Notes: generated by a model not told the origin, from the sequence alone. DNA of 11,619 bases from Chloroflexia bacterium (GCA_025927935.1 JAICKM010000144.1:1-11619), one strand, 5' to 3'. Shown: positions 1 through 6,708, counted from the first letter of the stretch. Made by a program: numbers and translations.

Positions 1-269
1 AAAAAGAGCAGATTCTCTCGGACGCCCAGGCCCAGGCCGACGAGATCCTGCGGACGGCCCGCCAGCAGGCCGAGGTGCTCATCGAGCGCGAGGGCTTGCT
101 CAAGCAGGCACGTGCTCAGGCCGAAGACATCAAGCGCGAAGCGAAGGAAGAGGCCGAGCGGGTACAGGTGGGCGCGGACAACTATGTGCGCCAGGTGCTC
201 ACTGACCTCTCCGAGTCCCTCCAGCGCCAGCTTGCCAGCATCAACAAGGGCCTGGACAGCCTGAAGTAG
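1..269 (+). CDS. Coiled-coil DivIVA/ATP-synthase-B-like protein, 3' end only
   Basis: The reading frame is open from base 3 to a TAG stop at 267-269, so the window holds only the last 88 or so codons and the start lies to the left. The visible protein is almost wholly charged and helical, rich in Ala, Glu, Gln, Lys and Arg with repeated A-Q-A and EA-heptad patterns, which is a long coiled coil. It ends in a segment of the form Y-V-x-x-V-L-x-x-L with a short L-I-N-K-G-L tail. This matches by memory a small protein family, common in Chloroflexota and other monoderms, annotated as DivIVA-like or F0F1 subunit B-like and usually found near coaD and rpmF. Its function is not settled; a scaffold or envelope role is inferred. 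A GTG at 75 is internal, not the real start. The gene is followed by a repeat array and a hairpin terminator. Confidence 0.8.
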   Translation, partial: KEQILSDAQAQADEILRTARQQAEVLIEREGLLKQARAQAEDIKREAKEEAERVQVGADNYVRQVLTDLSESLQRQLASINKGLDSLK

Positions 270-287
270 TAGGGCGACACCTGTTGC

Positions 288-439
288 GGTGCCGGCGCGG
301 TGCCAGGGCGGGGCCAACGCGATGCCACCAGAAGGCCGCGACAAGCGCAAGGCGCTCGGCGGGCCAGAGCGGTGCCAAGGCGGTGCCGTCTTGGGGATCG
401 CGAGGCGGTGCCAGAGTGGTGCCAACGCAGGGCCAAACG
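288..439. repeat. Degenerate 11-bp tandem repeat array (consensus GGTGCCARVGC)
   Basis: Copies of an 11-bp unit run head to tail. In one register they start at 288, 299, 310, 321 and more weakly 332 and 343; after a 6-bp phase shift at 360, 371, 382 and weakly 393; after a 3-bp shift at 407, 418 and 429. The core GGTGCC or GGGCCA is the best kept part. The period is not a multiple of three and no convincing frame runs through it, so it is not coding. It lies between the stop of the coiled-coil gene and the terminator hairpin and would be in the 3' untranslated part of that transcript. Confidence 0.7.
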
Positions 440-463
440 TAGTTCCCGTTGCGAGAAATACGA

Positions 464-490
464 CAGGCCGGTCCACTATGGACCGGCCTG
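464..490. terminator. Bidirectional hairpin terminator between convergent genes
   Basis: Bases 464-475 and 479-490 form a perfect 12-bp GC-rich stem (arm CAGGCCGGTCCA) with a 3-base loop. On + it is followed by a short T run (495-498). On - it lies 21 bases beyond the stop of the molybdoenzyme gene and is followed by TCGTATTT. It sits between two convergent genes, so it likely serves both. Confidence 0.8.
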
Positions 491-511
491 CGTCTTTTGC
501 TCCTTGGGCGG

Positions 512-2350
512 TCAAACGATTTTGACCGCGACCCGGTGATAGCCGGTCGCGCCGTCGGGGTAGTTGTTCGCGTCTTTGCTGGTCTGCACCTGGCCCGTGC
601 CGTCGGTGGCGCGGACGACCAGTGTCGTATCGCCGGCCTGGGCGGGAATCCAGGGGTAGGTCCAGAGCACCCAGGTGTTGCGGCCCAGCGGGCGGCGCAC
701 TTGCGCATCGGCCCAGGTCTTCCCGCCGTCCACGCTCACTTCCACGCGCTGGATGCCCCGGTTGCCCGCGAAGGCGATCCCGCCGATGTAGAGCGGCTTC
801 TGGTTGACGATGCCCTCGGTCGGGTAGTCGATGCGGCTCATGGTCAGGTAGGGCGCGGGATCGCTCCAGCCCTGGGACTGCCAGAACCCCTTGAAATCGT
901 AGTTCACCATTTCCATCGAGGTGATCCACTTCACATTCTTCATGCCGAAGATGCCGGGGATGAGCAGGCGCGCCGGGAAGCCGTGCTTGACTTGCAGCGG
1001 CTGACCGTTCATCTCGTAGGCCAGGATCGTGTCCTGGTTCATCAGCACCGACAGCGGCACGCTGTCGCTATAGTCGTCGGCGGCGCGGAAGATCACGTCT
1101 ACCACCCCGGCCTGCGGGCGCACCTGCTGCATCAAGTCGGCCACCCGGATGCCCGTCCAGCGCCCGTTGCCGATCAAATCGCCGCCCACCGTGTTGCTGA
1201 TGCATTCCAGCGTGTGGATTACTTTGACCTGCGGCATCGCCTTGATCTGGTCGAGGGTCAGCGTCAGCGGCTTGTCGACCATGCCCTTGATGGTCAGGGT
1301 CCAGGTCGCGGCGTTGACCGTGGGATCGGTGAAGTTCTTGGTGGTGATATAGAAATTCTCCGTCGGCGTGATCTCCGGCGACAGGATGGGCACCGCGGGG
1401 AAAGGCGTCGCCGTGGGCACCGCGGGTACTTCCGTGGCCGGGACGGCGGTATCGGCAGGTGCCGGGCCGGAATCGGACCCGGCGACGGGCGTATCGGTCG
1501 CGCCGGGCTGTTGGGCCACGGCGGCGGGGGTGTTGCTGGGCGGCGCTCCCTGAGCGACCGCGGTGGCCGGCACGCCGCCGCTCTCGACGATGGCGGTGGC
1601 GATATCGGCGGCCTCCGTGGGATTGACGGTGCTGGTAGGGAGGGCGCCGGACGCGGCGGCGACCAGATCCGCTTGCTCCGGCTCGGCCAGCAACTTGGTC
1701 AACACGCCCCACAACCCGGCCCCGGCCACCAGGGCTAGCGCTGTGCCCCCGGCGACCCGCAGGAAATCGCGCCGATCTGTCCCCGCGACGGTCGCAGTGG
1801 CGGATGCGGGCCGGACGACGGCTGCGCCCCAGGGCAACAACGAAATCAGCGACAGGCCGAAGACCAGCCCGTAGAGGAGCAGCGAAATGCTCACCGGCAG
1901 TAGCACGCTCGTGCTGGGCTGCGGATTAAAGATGCCAAGCGCGTACAGCAGGAGGAAAATCACGACTAGCGCCACGCCGATGAGCAGGCCATACAACACG
2001 CCGCTCCAGTTGCGTTGGGCCGCCAGCCGGGCCAGGGTTCCCGCGCCGGTCCCGGCGGGCCGCCAGTTGCGCACGAATAGCCAGCCAAGCAGCCCACCCA
2101 CCAGCACCATGCCTTCGAGGACCGAGACGAGCAACAACACTTTCGCTCCCGGCCCGAGCAGGTGGATCATGAACTCGAACAGATCGCCGGGAACCAGCCG
2201 TAAAAACGCGCCCTGCAACAACTCCGGGATGCTGGGCACGCCGAAGCTGAATCGCAGCACCCCCATCACGGCAATCATCGCCAGGGCCGCACCCGCTCCG
2301 GCGCCGAAGCCCTTTTGCGGACGGTCCAGCGTGGCTTGTGGTGTACTCAT
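512..2350 (-). CDS. Membrane-anchored sulfite-oxidase-family molybdopterin oxidoreductase
   Basis: The protein has 612 residues. Four hydrophobic helices (about 17-36, 70-93, 117-140, 148-176) are followed by a twin-arginine stretch, RRDFLRVAGG at 193-202, directly before a fifth helix (about 200-218). A low-complexity Ala/Pro/Thr linker (about 225-328) leads to the catalytic part. Residues 331-510 form the oxidoreductase molybdopterin-binding domain with the motif HTLECISN; Cys383 is the expected molybdenum ligand. Residues about 515-612 form the Mo-co dimerisation domain (VSVDGGKTW at 538-546). No haem b5 or haem c motif is present, so electrons must go to another partner. The substrate cannot be read from sequence; sulfite, methionine sulfoxide or another small oxyanion are possible. 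The topology puts the catalytic domain outside the membrane. ATG at 2350 has an upstream AGAGG with about 10 bases spacing. The kinase-phosphatase gene lies 255 bp upstream on the same strand. Confidence 0.93.
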   Translation of the reverse strand: MSTPQATLDRPQKGFGAGAGAALAMIAVMGVLRFSFGVPSIPELLQGAFLRLVPGDLFEFMIHLLGPGAKVLLLVSVLEGMVLVGGLLGWLFVRNWRPAGTGAGTLARLAAQRNWSGVLYGLLIGVALVVIFLLLYALGIFNPQPSTSVLLPVSISLLLYGLVFGLSLISLLPWGAAVVRPASATATVAGTDRRDFLRVAGGTALALVAGAGLWGVLTKLLAEPEQADLVAAASGALPTSTVNPTEAADIATAIVESGGVPATAVAQGAPPSNTPAAVAQQPGATDTPVAGSDSGPAPADTAVPATEVPAVPTATPFPAVPILSPEITPTENFYITTKNFTDPTVNAATWTLTIKGMVDKPLTLTLDQIKAMPQVKVIHTLECISNTVGGDLIGNGRWTGIRVADLMQQVRPQAGVVDVIFRAADDYSDSVPLSVLMNQDTILAYEMNGQPLQVKHGFPARLLIPGIFGMKNVKWITSMEMVNYDFKGFWQSQGWSDPAPYLTMSRIDYPTEGIVNQKPLYIGGIAFAGNRGIQRVEVSVDGGKTWADAQVRRPLGRNTWVLWTYPWIPAQAGDTTLVVRATDGTGQVQTSKDANNYPDGATGYHRVAVKIV

Positions 2351-2459
2351 CGTTCGTCAACCTCTCTACCGCGTGTCACTTGGGTGGTCGCTCAGACCTG
2401 GCAATCGGGTCGGGCGCAGCACGCCTGGCGGGGTAATAGCCGCAGTTATAACGAGGAAC

Positions 2460-2488
2460 AGATTAACGGCTGCGAAAGTTCCCGGCAA
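2460..2488 (-). promoter_or_regulatory. Candidate promoter of the molybdoenzyme gene
   Basis: Read on -, TTGCCG (2483-2488) and TAATCT (2460-2465) are 17 bases apart, about 110 bases before the ATG. Both boxes match consensus only partly. It is the best pair I see in the 255-bp gap 2351-2605, which holds no convincing gene and no clear terminator for the upstream kinase-phosphatase; readthrough is also possible. Confidence 0.3.
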
Positions 2489-2605
2489 CCGCTGGATTTT
2501 ACGCTGATTCTCAATGCCCCGCGGTCCGCCGGCTCAGGATGCCGTTAATCGGTATACGCGGCAAGGGGCCAACCGGTTTGGGTAGCGACTGGGGTTCGCG
2601 CATGG

Positions 2606-3916
2606 TCAGGCGGCGCTGGCCCCTTCGAGGTCGGGCGTATCCTGCTGGGCATAGGCGCGCGCCGCTTGCACCTGCACAATCTCGTGCTCCGGCCAGCGCA
2701 GCGCCGTGAGCCGCCCGCCAAACACACAGCCCTGGTCGATGTTCAGCGTGTTGTTCAGCCAGACCGGCTCCGGTACCACCGTGTGCCCGTAGATGATGGC
2801 GTAGGGGCCGTGGTAGTCCGTCGCCCAGTTGCGCCGGATGGGAAAGCCGCGCTCGTCGATCTCGCCGGTCACATCGCCATAGAGTGTGAAATCGCGGATG
2901 CGGCGCGACATCTGGCCGACCATCCACTCCTTGATCCCGGCATGGGCCACGACCAGCCGCCGCTCGTCGAGGACCAGGTAGGCGGGTGCGTCGGCGATCA
3001 TGCGCGTGGTGGCGCGGATCAGTTCCTGGCGCTGGGGCAGGGGCAGGGCTTCGATGCCGGCGATGGTCTCGGTTAGGCCGTGTCCCACTTTGACCCGGTG
3101 GCCCAGCAGGTAGCGCATGAGTTTGTTGCAGTGGTTGCCGGGCGTATAGAGCGCCGTGCCCGCCGCCACCGAGGGGATCAGGATGCGCAGCACGCCGACG
3201 CTGTCCGGCCCCCGGTCGGTCAGGTCGCCCAGCGAAACAAAGGTGCGGCCCTGCGGGTGGCCCCAGGCTCCCGCAGCATCGGGCGCGTAGCCCAGGCGGG
3301 TGAGCAGTTCGCGCAGTTCGTCTACGCAGCCGTGAATATCGCCGATGATGTCGAATGGTCCCCTCAGTGCACCTCGGTCGCCGGGCAACGGCTCATAGGT
3401 GAAGCGCACGCGGTCCACTTCGTCGGGTTCCAGCATGTAGACCCGGTGGAAGCCCTCGCTGTTCACCCGGCGTAGGCTCTCCTCCAGCAGCGTGATCTGC
3501 CGGTCGATGACCGCGCTGCCCACCTGCCGGGCGCGCAACGCATCGCGCTGCAAGCAGAGTTCGCGGCTCGCGCGGAACACGATCAGGATCACCGGGACGT
3601 TGTAGCGCTGGCCGATGCGTAGGAGTTCGCGCCGGGCCTGGGCGCGGGCCGCCGTCGTATCGACCACCGTGAGCCGTCCCGCGGCCAGTCGCTTGCCCAC
3701 CAGATCGTGCAACATCTCGAAGGCGGGGCCGGACACGCTCTGGTCCGACTCGTCGTCGCTGATCAGCGCGCGCATGCGGTCGGACGAAACCACCTGGGTC
3801 GGCGTGAAATGCCGGGCCGCGAAGGTCGATTTTCCGCTGCCGGATGCGCCCGCCAGGACAATCAGGGCCTGGCGCGGCAGGTTAATTTCGATTTCGGGTA
3901 GCGTGCTTTCCGCCAT
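2606..3916 (-). CDS. Polynucleotide kinase-phosphatase (Pnkp-type), without ligase domain
   Basis: The protein has 436 residues in two modules. The N-terminal P-loop kinase (1-175) has Walker A GASGSGKST at 23-31 and the VSSDRMR segment at 43-49, whose Asp46 fits the phosphate-acceptor site of 5'-OH polynucleotide kinases. The C-terminal part (188-436) is a binuclear metallophosphatase: GDIHG (Asp193, His195), GDLTDRGPDS (Asp231, Arg235), GNH (Asn261, His262), AHAG (His325), YGHT (His378) and Asp394 in the closing N-I-D-Q-G-C-V-F-G-G-R-L-T-A-L signature. Spacing of the last motifs agrees with the catalytic set I recall for Clostridium thermocellum Pnkp. That enzyme carries a third adenylyltransferase (ligase) domain of about 400 residues; here the protein stops before it. 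The position after GNH is Cys263, where most phosphatases of this fold have Asp or Glu. Expected role: 5' phosphorylation and 2',3'-phosphate removal at broken RNA or DNA ends. ATG at 3916 follows GAGG with 8 bases spacing. No Hen1 partner is in the window. Confidence 0.9.
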   Translation of the reverse strand: MAESTLPEIEINLPRQALIVLAGASGSGKSTFAARHFTPTQVVSSDRMRALISDDESDQSVSGPAFEMLHDLVGKRLAAGRLTVVDTTAARAQARRELLRIGQRYNVPVILIVFRASRELCLQRDALRARQVGSAVIDRQITLLEESLRRVNSEGFHRVYMLEPDEVDRVRFTYEPLPGDRGALRGPFDIIGDIHGCVDELRELLTRLGYAPDAAGAWGHPQGRTFVSLGDLTDRGPDSVGVLRILIPSVAAGTALYTPGNHCNKLMRYLLGHRVKVGHGLTETIAGIEALPLPQRQELIRATTRMIADAPAYLVLDERRLVVAHAGIKEWMVGQMSRRIRDFTLYGDVTGEIDERGFPIRRNWATDYHGPYAIIYGHTVVPEPVWLNNTLNIDQGCVFGGRLTALRWPEHEIVQVQAARAYAQQDTPDLEGASAA

Positions 3917-3966
3917 AGGTTCCGCCTCAACCTCTATCCATGCTACCGGCCGTTACCGGGCGTGTT

Positions 3967-3979
3967 TGCTATTATAGCA
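3967..3979 (-). promoter_or_regulatory. -10 box within a perfect palindrome, for the kinase-phosphatase gene
   Basis: Read on -, 3971-3976 is TATAAT, an exact -10 consensus, about 55 bases before the ATG. It is embedded in the perfect inverted repeat TGCTAT-T-ATAGCA (3967-3979). No good -35 is seen 17 bases upstream, so activation or an overlapping regulator is possible. Confidence 0.45.
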
Positions 3980-4085
3980 TAGAATTTGTCGGCCGCGCTG
4001 CTCAGATCGCCCGGGTCCCCATGTTCCGCCCTCTGTTGTACATATCCCAATAATTCAAATCGAACTTGTGTGCTACTATTTTCAC

Positions 4086-4114
4086 TTGACTCTTCCTCTA
4101 TGTTGTGGTATCAT
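4086..4114 (+). promoter_or_regulatory. Sigma-70-type promoter of the three-gene envelope operon
   Basis: TTGACT (4086-4091) and TATCAT (4109-4114) are exactly 17 bases apart, both five of six to consensus. The predicted start of transcription is near 4121, giving an untranslated leader of about 120 bases before the ATG at 4240. It lies in a locally AT-rich stretch (about 4030-4220) that contrasts with the GC-rich surroundings. Confidence 0.65.
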
Positions 4115-4123
4115 TGGGCGATA

Positions 4124-4137
4124 AGAACATTTGTTCT
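4124..4137. promoter_or_regulatory. Candidate operator, LexA (SOS-box)-like palindrome
   Basis: AGAACA-TT-TGTTCT is a perfect inverted repeat containing GAAC-N4-GTTC, the core of the LexA/DinR box known from Bacillus and mycobacteria. It begins about 10 bases after the -10 box, at the expected start of transcription, where a bound repressor would block initiation. A regulator other than LexA could use it, since the motif of this lineage is not known to me. Confidence 0.45.
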
Positions 4138-4239
4138 GGGACCCGTAATTTGGCGCCGGTGTCTACGTAGCACATCCATATTTACCACCATAGTACGAAT
4201 TAGACCCTTATAAGAGTTGTTTCCGGAAAGGAGCAGGTA

Positions 4240-5040
4240 ATGGCGGTCAGCAATGCCGCGGCTCGGTCCTGGGAGCGGGACGAGCCGCCTGTGCAAACGC
4301 CTCAGCGATCATGGGCTTCCAACGTGCCCTATGATATCCTCGATGTGGTGCCCGCGCCCCAGGGACCGGCCACGACCACGGCGCGCGCCCGCCGCGGTGA
4401 GCCGGAGCGCACCGCGCGCCTGCACTCGGTGGCCGGCGGGCGGAGTGAGCGCGTCACCTATCAGCCGGCCGCTCCCGCGGCTCCCCCGCGCCCGGCCCCC
4501 CCGGAGCGCGAGTACGAGCGGTCGTACCAACCTCGCGCCGGCAGTGCCCTCAGCAACGCTTCGACACTGCGCATGGCTCTGTACGGCGTCGGCGCCGCGG
4601 CGGTGGCCGTGGTGCTCTACCTCGTCGTCAGCACCCTCATCACCTGGACGCAGATCAAGCTCGACGACATGCAATACGGCAATCCGCGCACGACCCATCT
4701 CGACGCAGTCGTCGGCAACGGCGACTCGGTGGACCAGCCCACCCATTTCATTGCCCTGAACCTGAATCGCCAGGTCTCGATCATCGAACTCCCCGGCGGC
4801 GACATCAGCAAGGCCGTGGCGATCAGCGGCCCCTATCTGTTCGGCGACGGCCAGGACCTGACGCCGGTCAAGCTGCGCATGGAAGACATCAACAGCGACG
4901 GCGCCGCGGATCTGCTGGTCACGGTGAAGAACGAAGAACTGGCCTATATCAACGATAAAGGTACCTTCCGACCCATCACCGCCGACGAAAAGGCGAAACT
5001 CGAGCAGGCAAGCGTCGCTGCATCGCCCGCGACGAAGTAA
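4240..5040 (+). CDS. Single-pass membrane protein with VCBS/EF-hand-like loop, unknown function
   Basis: The protein has 266 residues. Residues 1-110 are hydrophilic and low in complexity, rich in Pro, Arg and Ala, with no signal peptide, and should lie in the cytoplasm. One strong hydrophobic helix spans about 111-136. Residues 137-266 form a folded-looking outer domain with the calcium-loop pattern D-x-N-x-D-G-x-x-D at 216-224 (DINSDGAAD), as in FG-GAP/VCBS repeats and EF-hand loops; only one copy is visible. I do not recognise a named family. ATG is preceded by AAAGGAG (4227-4233) with 6 bases spacing. It is first in an operon with two cell-wall hydrolase-like genes, and may be an envelope sensor, anchor or regulator of them; this is inference from context only. 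Confidence 0.85.
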   Translation: MAVSNAAARSWERDEPPVQTPQRSWASNVPYDILDVVPAPQGPATTTARARRGEPERTARLHSVAGGRSERVTYQPAAPAAPPRPAPPEREYERSYQPRAGSALSNASTLRMALYGVGAAAVAVVLYLVVSTLITWTQIKLDDMQYGNPRTTHLDAVVGNGDSVDQPTHFIALNLNRQVSIIELPGGDISKAVAISGPYLFGDGQDLTPVKLRMEDINSDGAADLLVTVKNEELAYINDKGTFRPITADEKAKLEQASVAASPATK

Positions 5041-5058
5041 CCACCGGCAGCACTCGTG

Positions 5059-5079
5059 AGGGCGGCCCCCGGCCGCCCT
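5059..5079 (+). terminator. Intercistronic GC-rich hairpin (attenuator or weak terminator)
   Basis: Bases 5059-5067 and 5071-5079 form a perfect 9-bp stem (arm AGGGCGGCC) with a 3-base loop, 18 bases after the stop of the first operon gene. Only two T bases follow, so full termination is unlikely; partial attenuation or RNA end protection is more plausible. Confidence 0.35.
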
Positions 5080-5127
5080 TCCGCACATCGGGTCCCGGCC
5101 ACCGGATTCCGGGGGATCTCAACATTG

Positions 5128-5814
5128 ATGCGATCACTCCGCTTGCAACGCGAACATACGGCCCTGCTGCTCGGCGTGCTGGTCGCCGGGCTGCTGCTCG
5201 GCGTCTGGAACGCCGGGCTACTCGGGCTGGGTCGGGCGGCGGGGGACGGCCTGCATTTGAGTCGTTACCAGGCGGGCGGGTTCCAGGGACCGCTGGCCTT
5301 CCTGGGCGGCGCCGCGCCGCTGCCGCCCGCGCCTGCCTCCGCTGTCGGCGGCCCCCGCGATGCGCATTTGGTCGTGGGCGAGCCGAGCCTCTCCGCCGCT
5401 GCCATCGACGCGATCCTGGCCGAGTACGGCTCCCCGGCGCAAGGGCAAGGCACGGTCTTTTATCAGATGGGGCACAAATACGGCATCGACCCGGCCTTCG
5501 CGCTGGCCTTCTATGTGGAAGAAAGCCACTGTGGCACCCGCGGTGTGGCCCGCTTCACCCACGGCATCGGCAATATTCGCTGGACGGCGGGCTTTGACAA
5601 CTACGAGGGCTATCGCGCCTACCCGGACTACGCCGCGGGCATCGAGGATTGGTTCAAGCTGATCCGCGAGTTGTACGTCGATGGGTGGGGCTTGCAGACC
5701 GTCGGCCAGATCGTGCCGCGTTACGCGCCGCCGGGCGACAATAACGACCCGACGAGCTATATCGCCACGGTCGAGGATCTGGTCGCCGGGTGGCGCGGGC
5801 GCTCCGGCACATGA
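5128..5814 (+). CDS. Membrane-anchored glucosaminidase-like cell-wall hydrolase
   Basis: The protein has 228 residues from the ATG at 5128. A short basic N-terminus and a helix at about 11-34 act as signal anchor, so the rest is outside the cell. A Gly/Pro/Ala linker (about 45-85) leads to a lysozyme-fold domain of the glucosaminidase (GH73-like) type at about 86-222. Features seen: F-Y-V-E-E-S at 129-133 with Glu132 as candidate catalytic acid, F-x-H-G-I-G-N-I at 143-150, RAYPDYAAGIEDW at 163-175, and a closing N-D-P-T-S-Y-I segment at 206-212. The expected reaction is cleavage of glycan strands in peptidoglycan. An earlier in-frame GTG at 5056 lies inside the intercistronic hairpin and lacks a ribosome site; ATG 5128, or TTG 5125 just before it, follows GGGGGA and is preferred. 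The next gene starts 43 bases after its stop. Confidence 0.82.
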   Translation: MRSLRLQREHTALLLGVLVAGLLLGVWNAGLLGLGRAAGDGLHLSRYQAGGFQGPLAFLGGAAPLPPAPASAVGGPRDAHLVVGEPSLSAAAIDAILAEYGSPAQGQGTVFYQMGHKYGIDPAFALAFYVEESHCGTRGVARFTHGIGNIRWTAGFDNYEGYRAYPDYAAGIEDWFKLIRELYVDGWGLQTVGQIVPRYAPPGDNNDPTSYIATVEDLVAGWRGRSGT

Positions 5815-5856
5815 AGACGGTTGGGTGATTGGTTAGTAGTTGCTGAGGGTAGGGTT

Positions 5857-6606
5857 ATGTTGCATGCTGATCGGCTGCCGCAGGGCATTGGCACAGCAAT
5901 GGCGCGAGTGATGGGACGCGGGTTGGGGCCGGTGCTGGCCGTGGTGCTCGGCGTGAGCCTGCTGGTTGGCGCGGCGCAGGTCGGGCGGACCGCCTACGGC
6001 AAGCCGCACCTGAGCGGCTATGTGCCGGGCCGCGACGGCAGCGCCCCGATAGCGGTGCGCGCGAGCGCGCGGGTGGCCGGCGCGGCGGCTTCTGCTCCGG
6101 CGGCAGTGCCGTCCTCCGCGAGTGCCGGGTTGCAGGTGGTGGCGAACGGCAACTACTCCGCCGTGCCCGCCGGCATCGACCCCGCCACGCCGTATGGGCC
6201 GCCGGTCGCGCGCACCGATTGGGTGATCAGCAAAGACTACGCCGCGCACGGCGGGCACAGCAACACCGGCGCGGTGGACTTCGCCTTCGCCCACGACTAC
6301 CAGGCGCTCGGCGCCGCCATCGTCGCCACGCACGCCGGGCGCATCAAACTGCTGACGGACGACCCGACCTACGGCAACCTCGTCTATGTCATGGGGCCGC
6401 ATTACACCACGACTTACGGCCATATGCAGAAGTTCGACGTCCACGACGGTGACCAGGTCGTGCGCGGCACGGTGCTGGGCGAGATGGGGTCCACCGGCAA
6501 CTCGACCGGACCGCACGTTGACTACCAGGTTTGGCGCGACGGCGACAACCAGGACCCGATGGATTACGGCATCGCGGGCGCCCAGGGCGCCGGGCCGATG
6601 CATTAG
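5857..6606 (+). CDS. Membrane-anchored M23 (LytM-type) peptidase-like protein with altered zinc motif
   Basis: The protein has 249 residues from ATG 5857. A hydrophobic helix at about 23-42 anchors it, followed by an Ala/Ser/Pro linker and an M23/lysostaphin-type domain from about 115. Visible landmarks: HGGHSNTGAVDFA (His131, His134, Asp141), THAGRI, TTYGHM with His189, D-G-D-Q-V-x-x-G-x-x-L-G, and G-S-T-G-N-S-T-G-P-H-V-D-Y. In active family members the last motif is G-P-H-x-H, where the second His binds zinc; here it is GPHVDYQ, with Asp222 in that place and His220 kept. Either Asp replaces His as ligand or the protein has lost peptidase activity and acts as an activator, as EnvC- and NlpD-like members do. 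ATG 5857 has GAGGG at 5845-5849; an in-frame TTG at 5821 lacks a ribosome site. It is the last gene of the envelope operon. Confidence 0.85.
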   Translation: MLHADRLPQGIGTAMARVMGRGLGPVLAVVLGVSLLVGAAQVGRTAYGKPHLSGYVPGRDGSAPIAVRASARVAGAAASAPAAVPSSASAGLQVVANGNYSAVPAGIDPATPYGPPVARTDWVISKDYAAHGGHSNTGAVDFAFAHDYQALGAAIVATHAGRIKLLTDDPTYGNLVYVMGPHYTTTYGHMQKFDVHDGDQVVRGTVLGEMGSTGNSTGPHVDYQVWRDGDNQDPMDYGIAGAQGAGPMH

Positions 6607-6632
6607 CCGAGAATCCCCTTGCCATAGTGAGA

Positions 6633-6660
6633 GGGCCGGGTTCCCACGGGAACCCGGCCC
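6633..6660. terminator. Strong hairpin terminator shared by convergent genes
   Basis: Bases 6633-6644 and 6649-6660 form a perfect 12-bp stem (arm GGGCCGGGTTCC) around a 4-base loop, 26 bases after the M23 gene stop, followed on + by TTGTGCTTTC. It also lies 49 bases beyond the stop of the propeller gene on -, where a weaker extra hairpin (6678-6694) precedes it. Confidence 0.85.
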
Positions 6661-6708
6661 TTGTGCTTTCATCTTATGCCTGCTAACCACAGGCCGCGTA
6701 TGATAACT

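Noticed and set aside
288..439. CRISPR array
   Set aside because: The units are 11 bp, contiguous and degenerate, with no constant repeats separated by unique spacers and no cas gene nearby.
449..1738. Long + frame of 429 codons opposite the molybdoenzyme gene
   Set aside because: It mirrors a clearly recognisable gene on the other strand, has no domain I know and is rich in His/Arg/Gly as antisense frames of GC-rich genes are.
5056..5127. Upstream GTG start for the glucosaminidase-like gene
   Set aside because: It falls in the intercistronic hairpin, lacks a ribosome site and adds residues before the natural basic start of the signal anchor.
5833..6690. Long - frame of 285 codons opposite the M23 gene
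   Set aside because: Antisense shadow; it also runs through the terminator hairpin and consists of His/Arg/Val-rich sequence without motifs.
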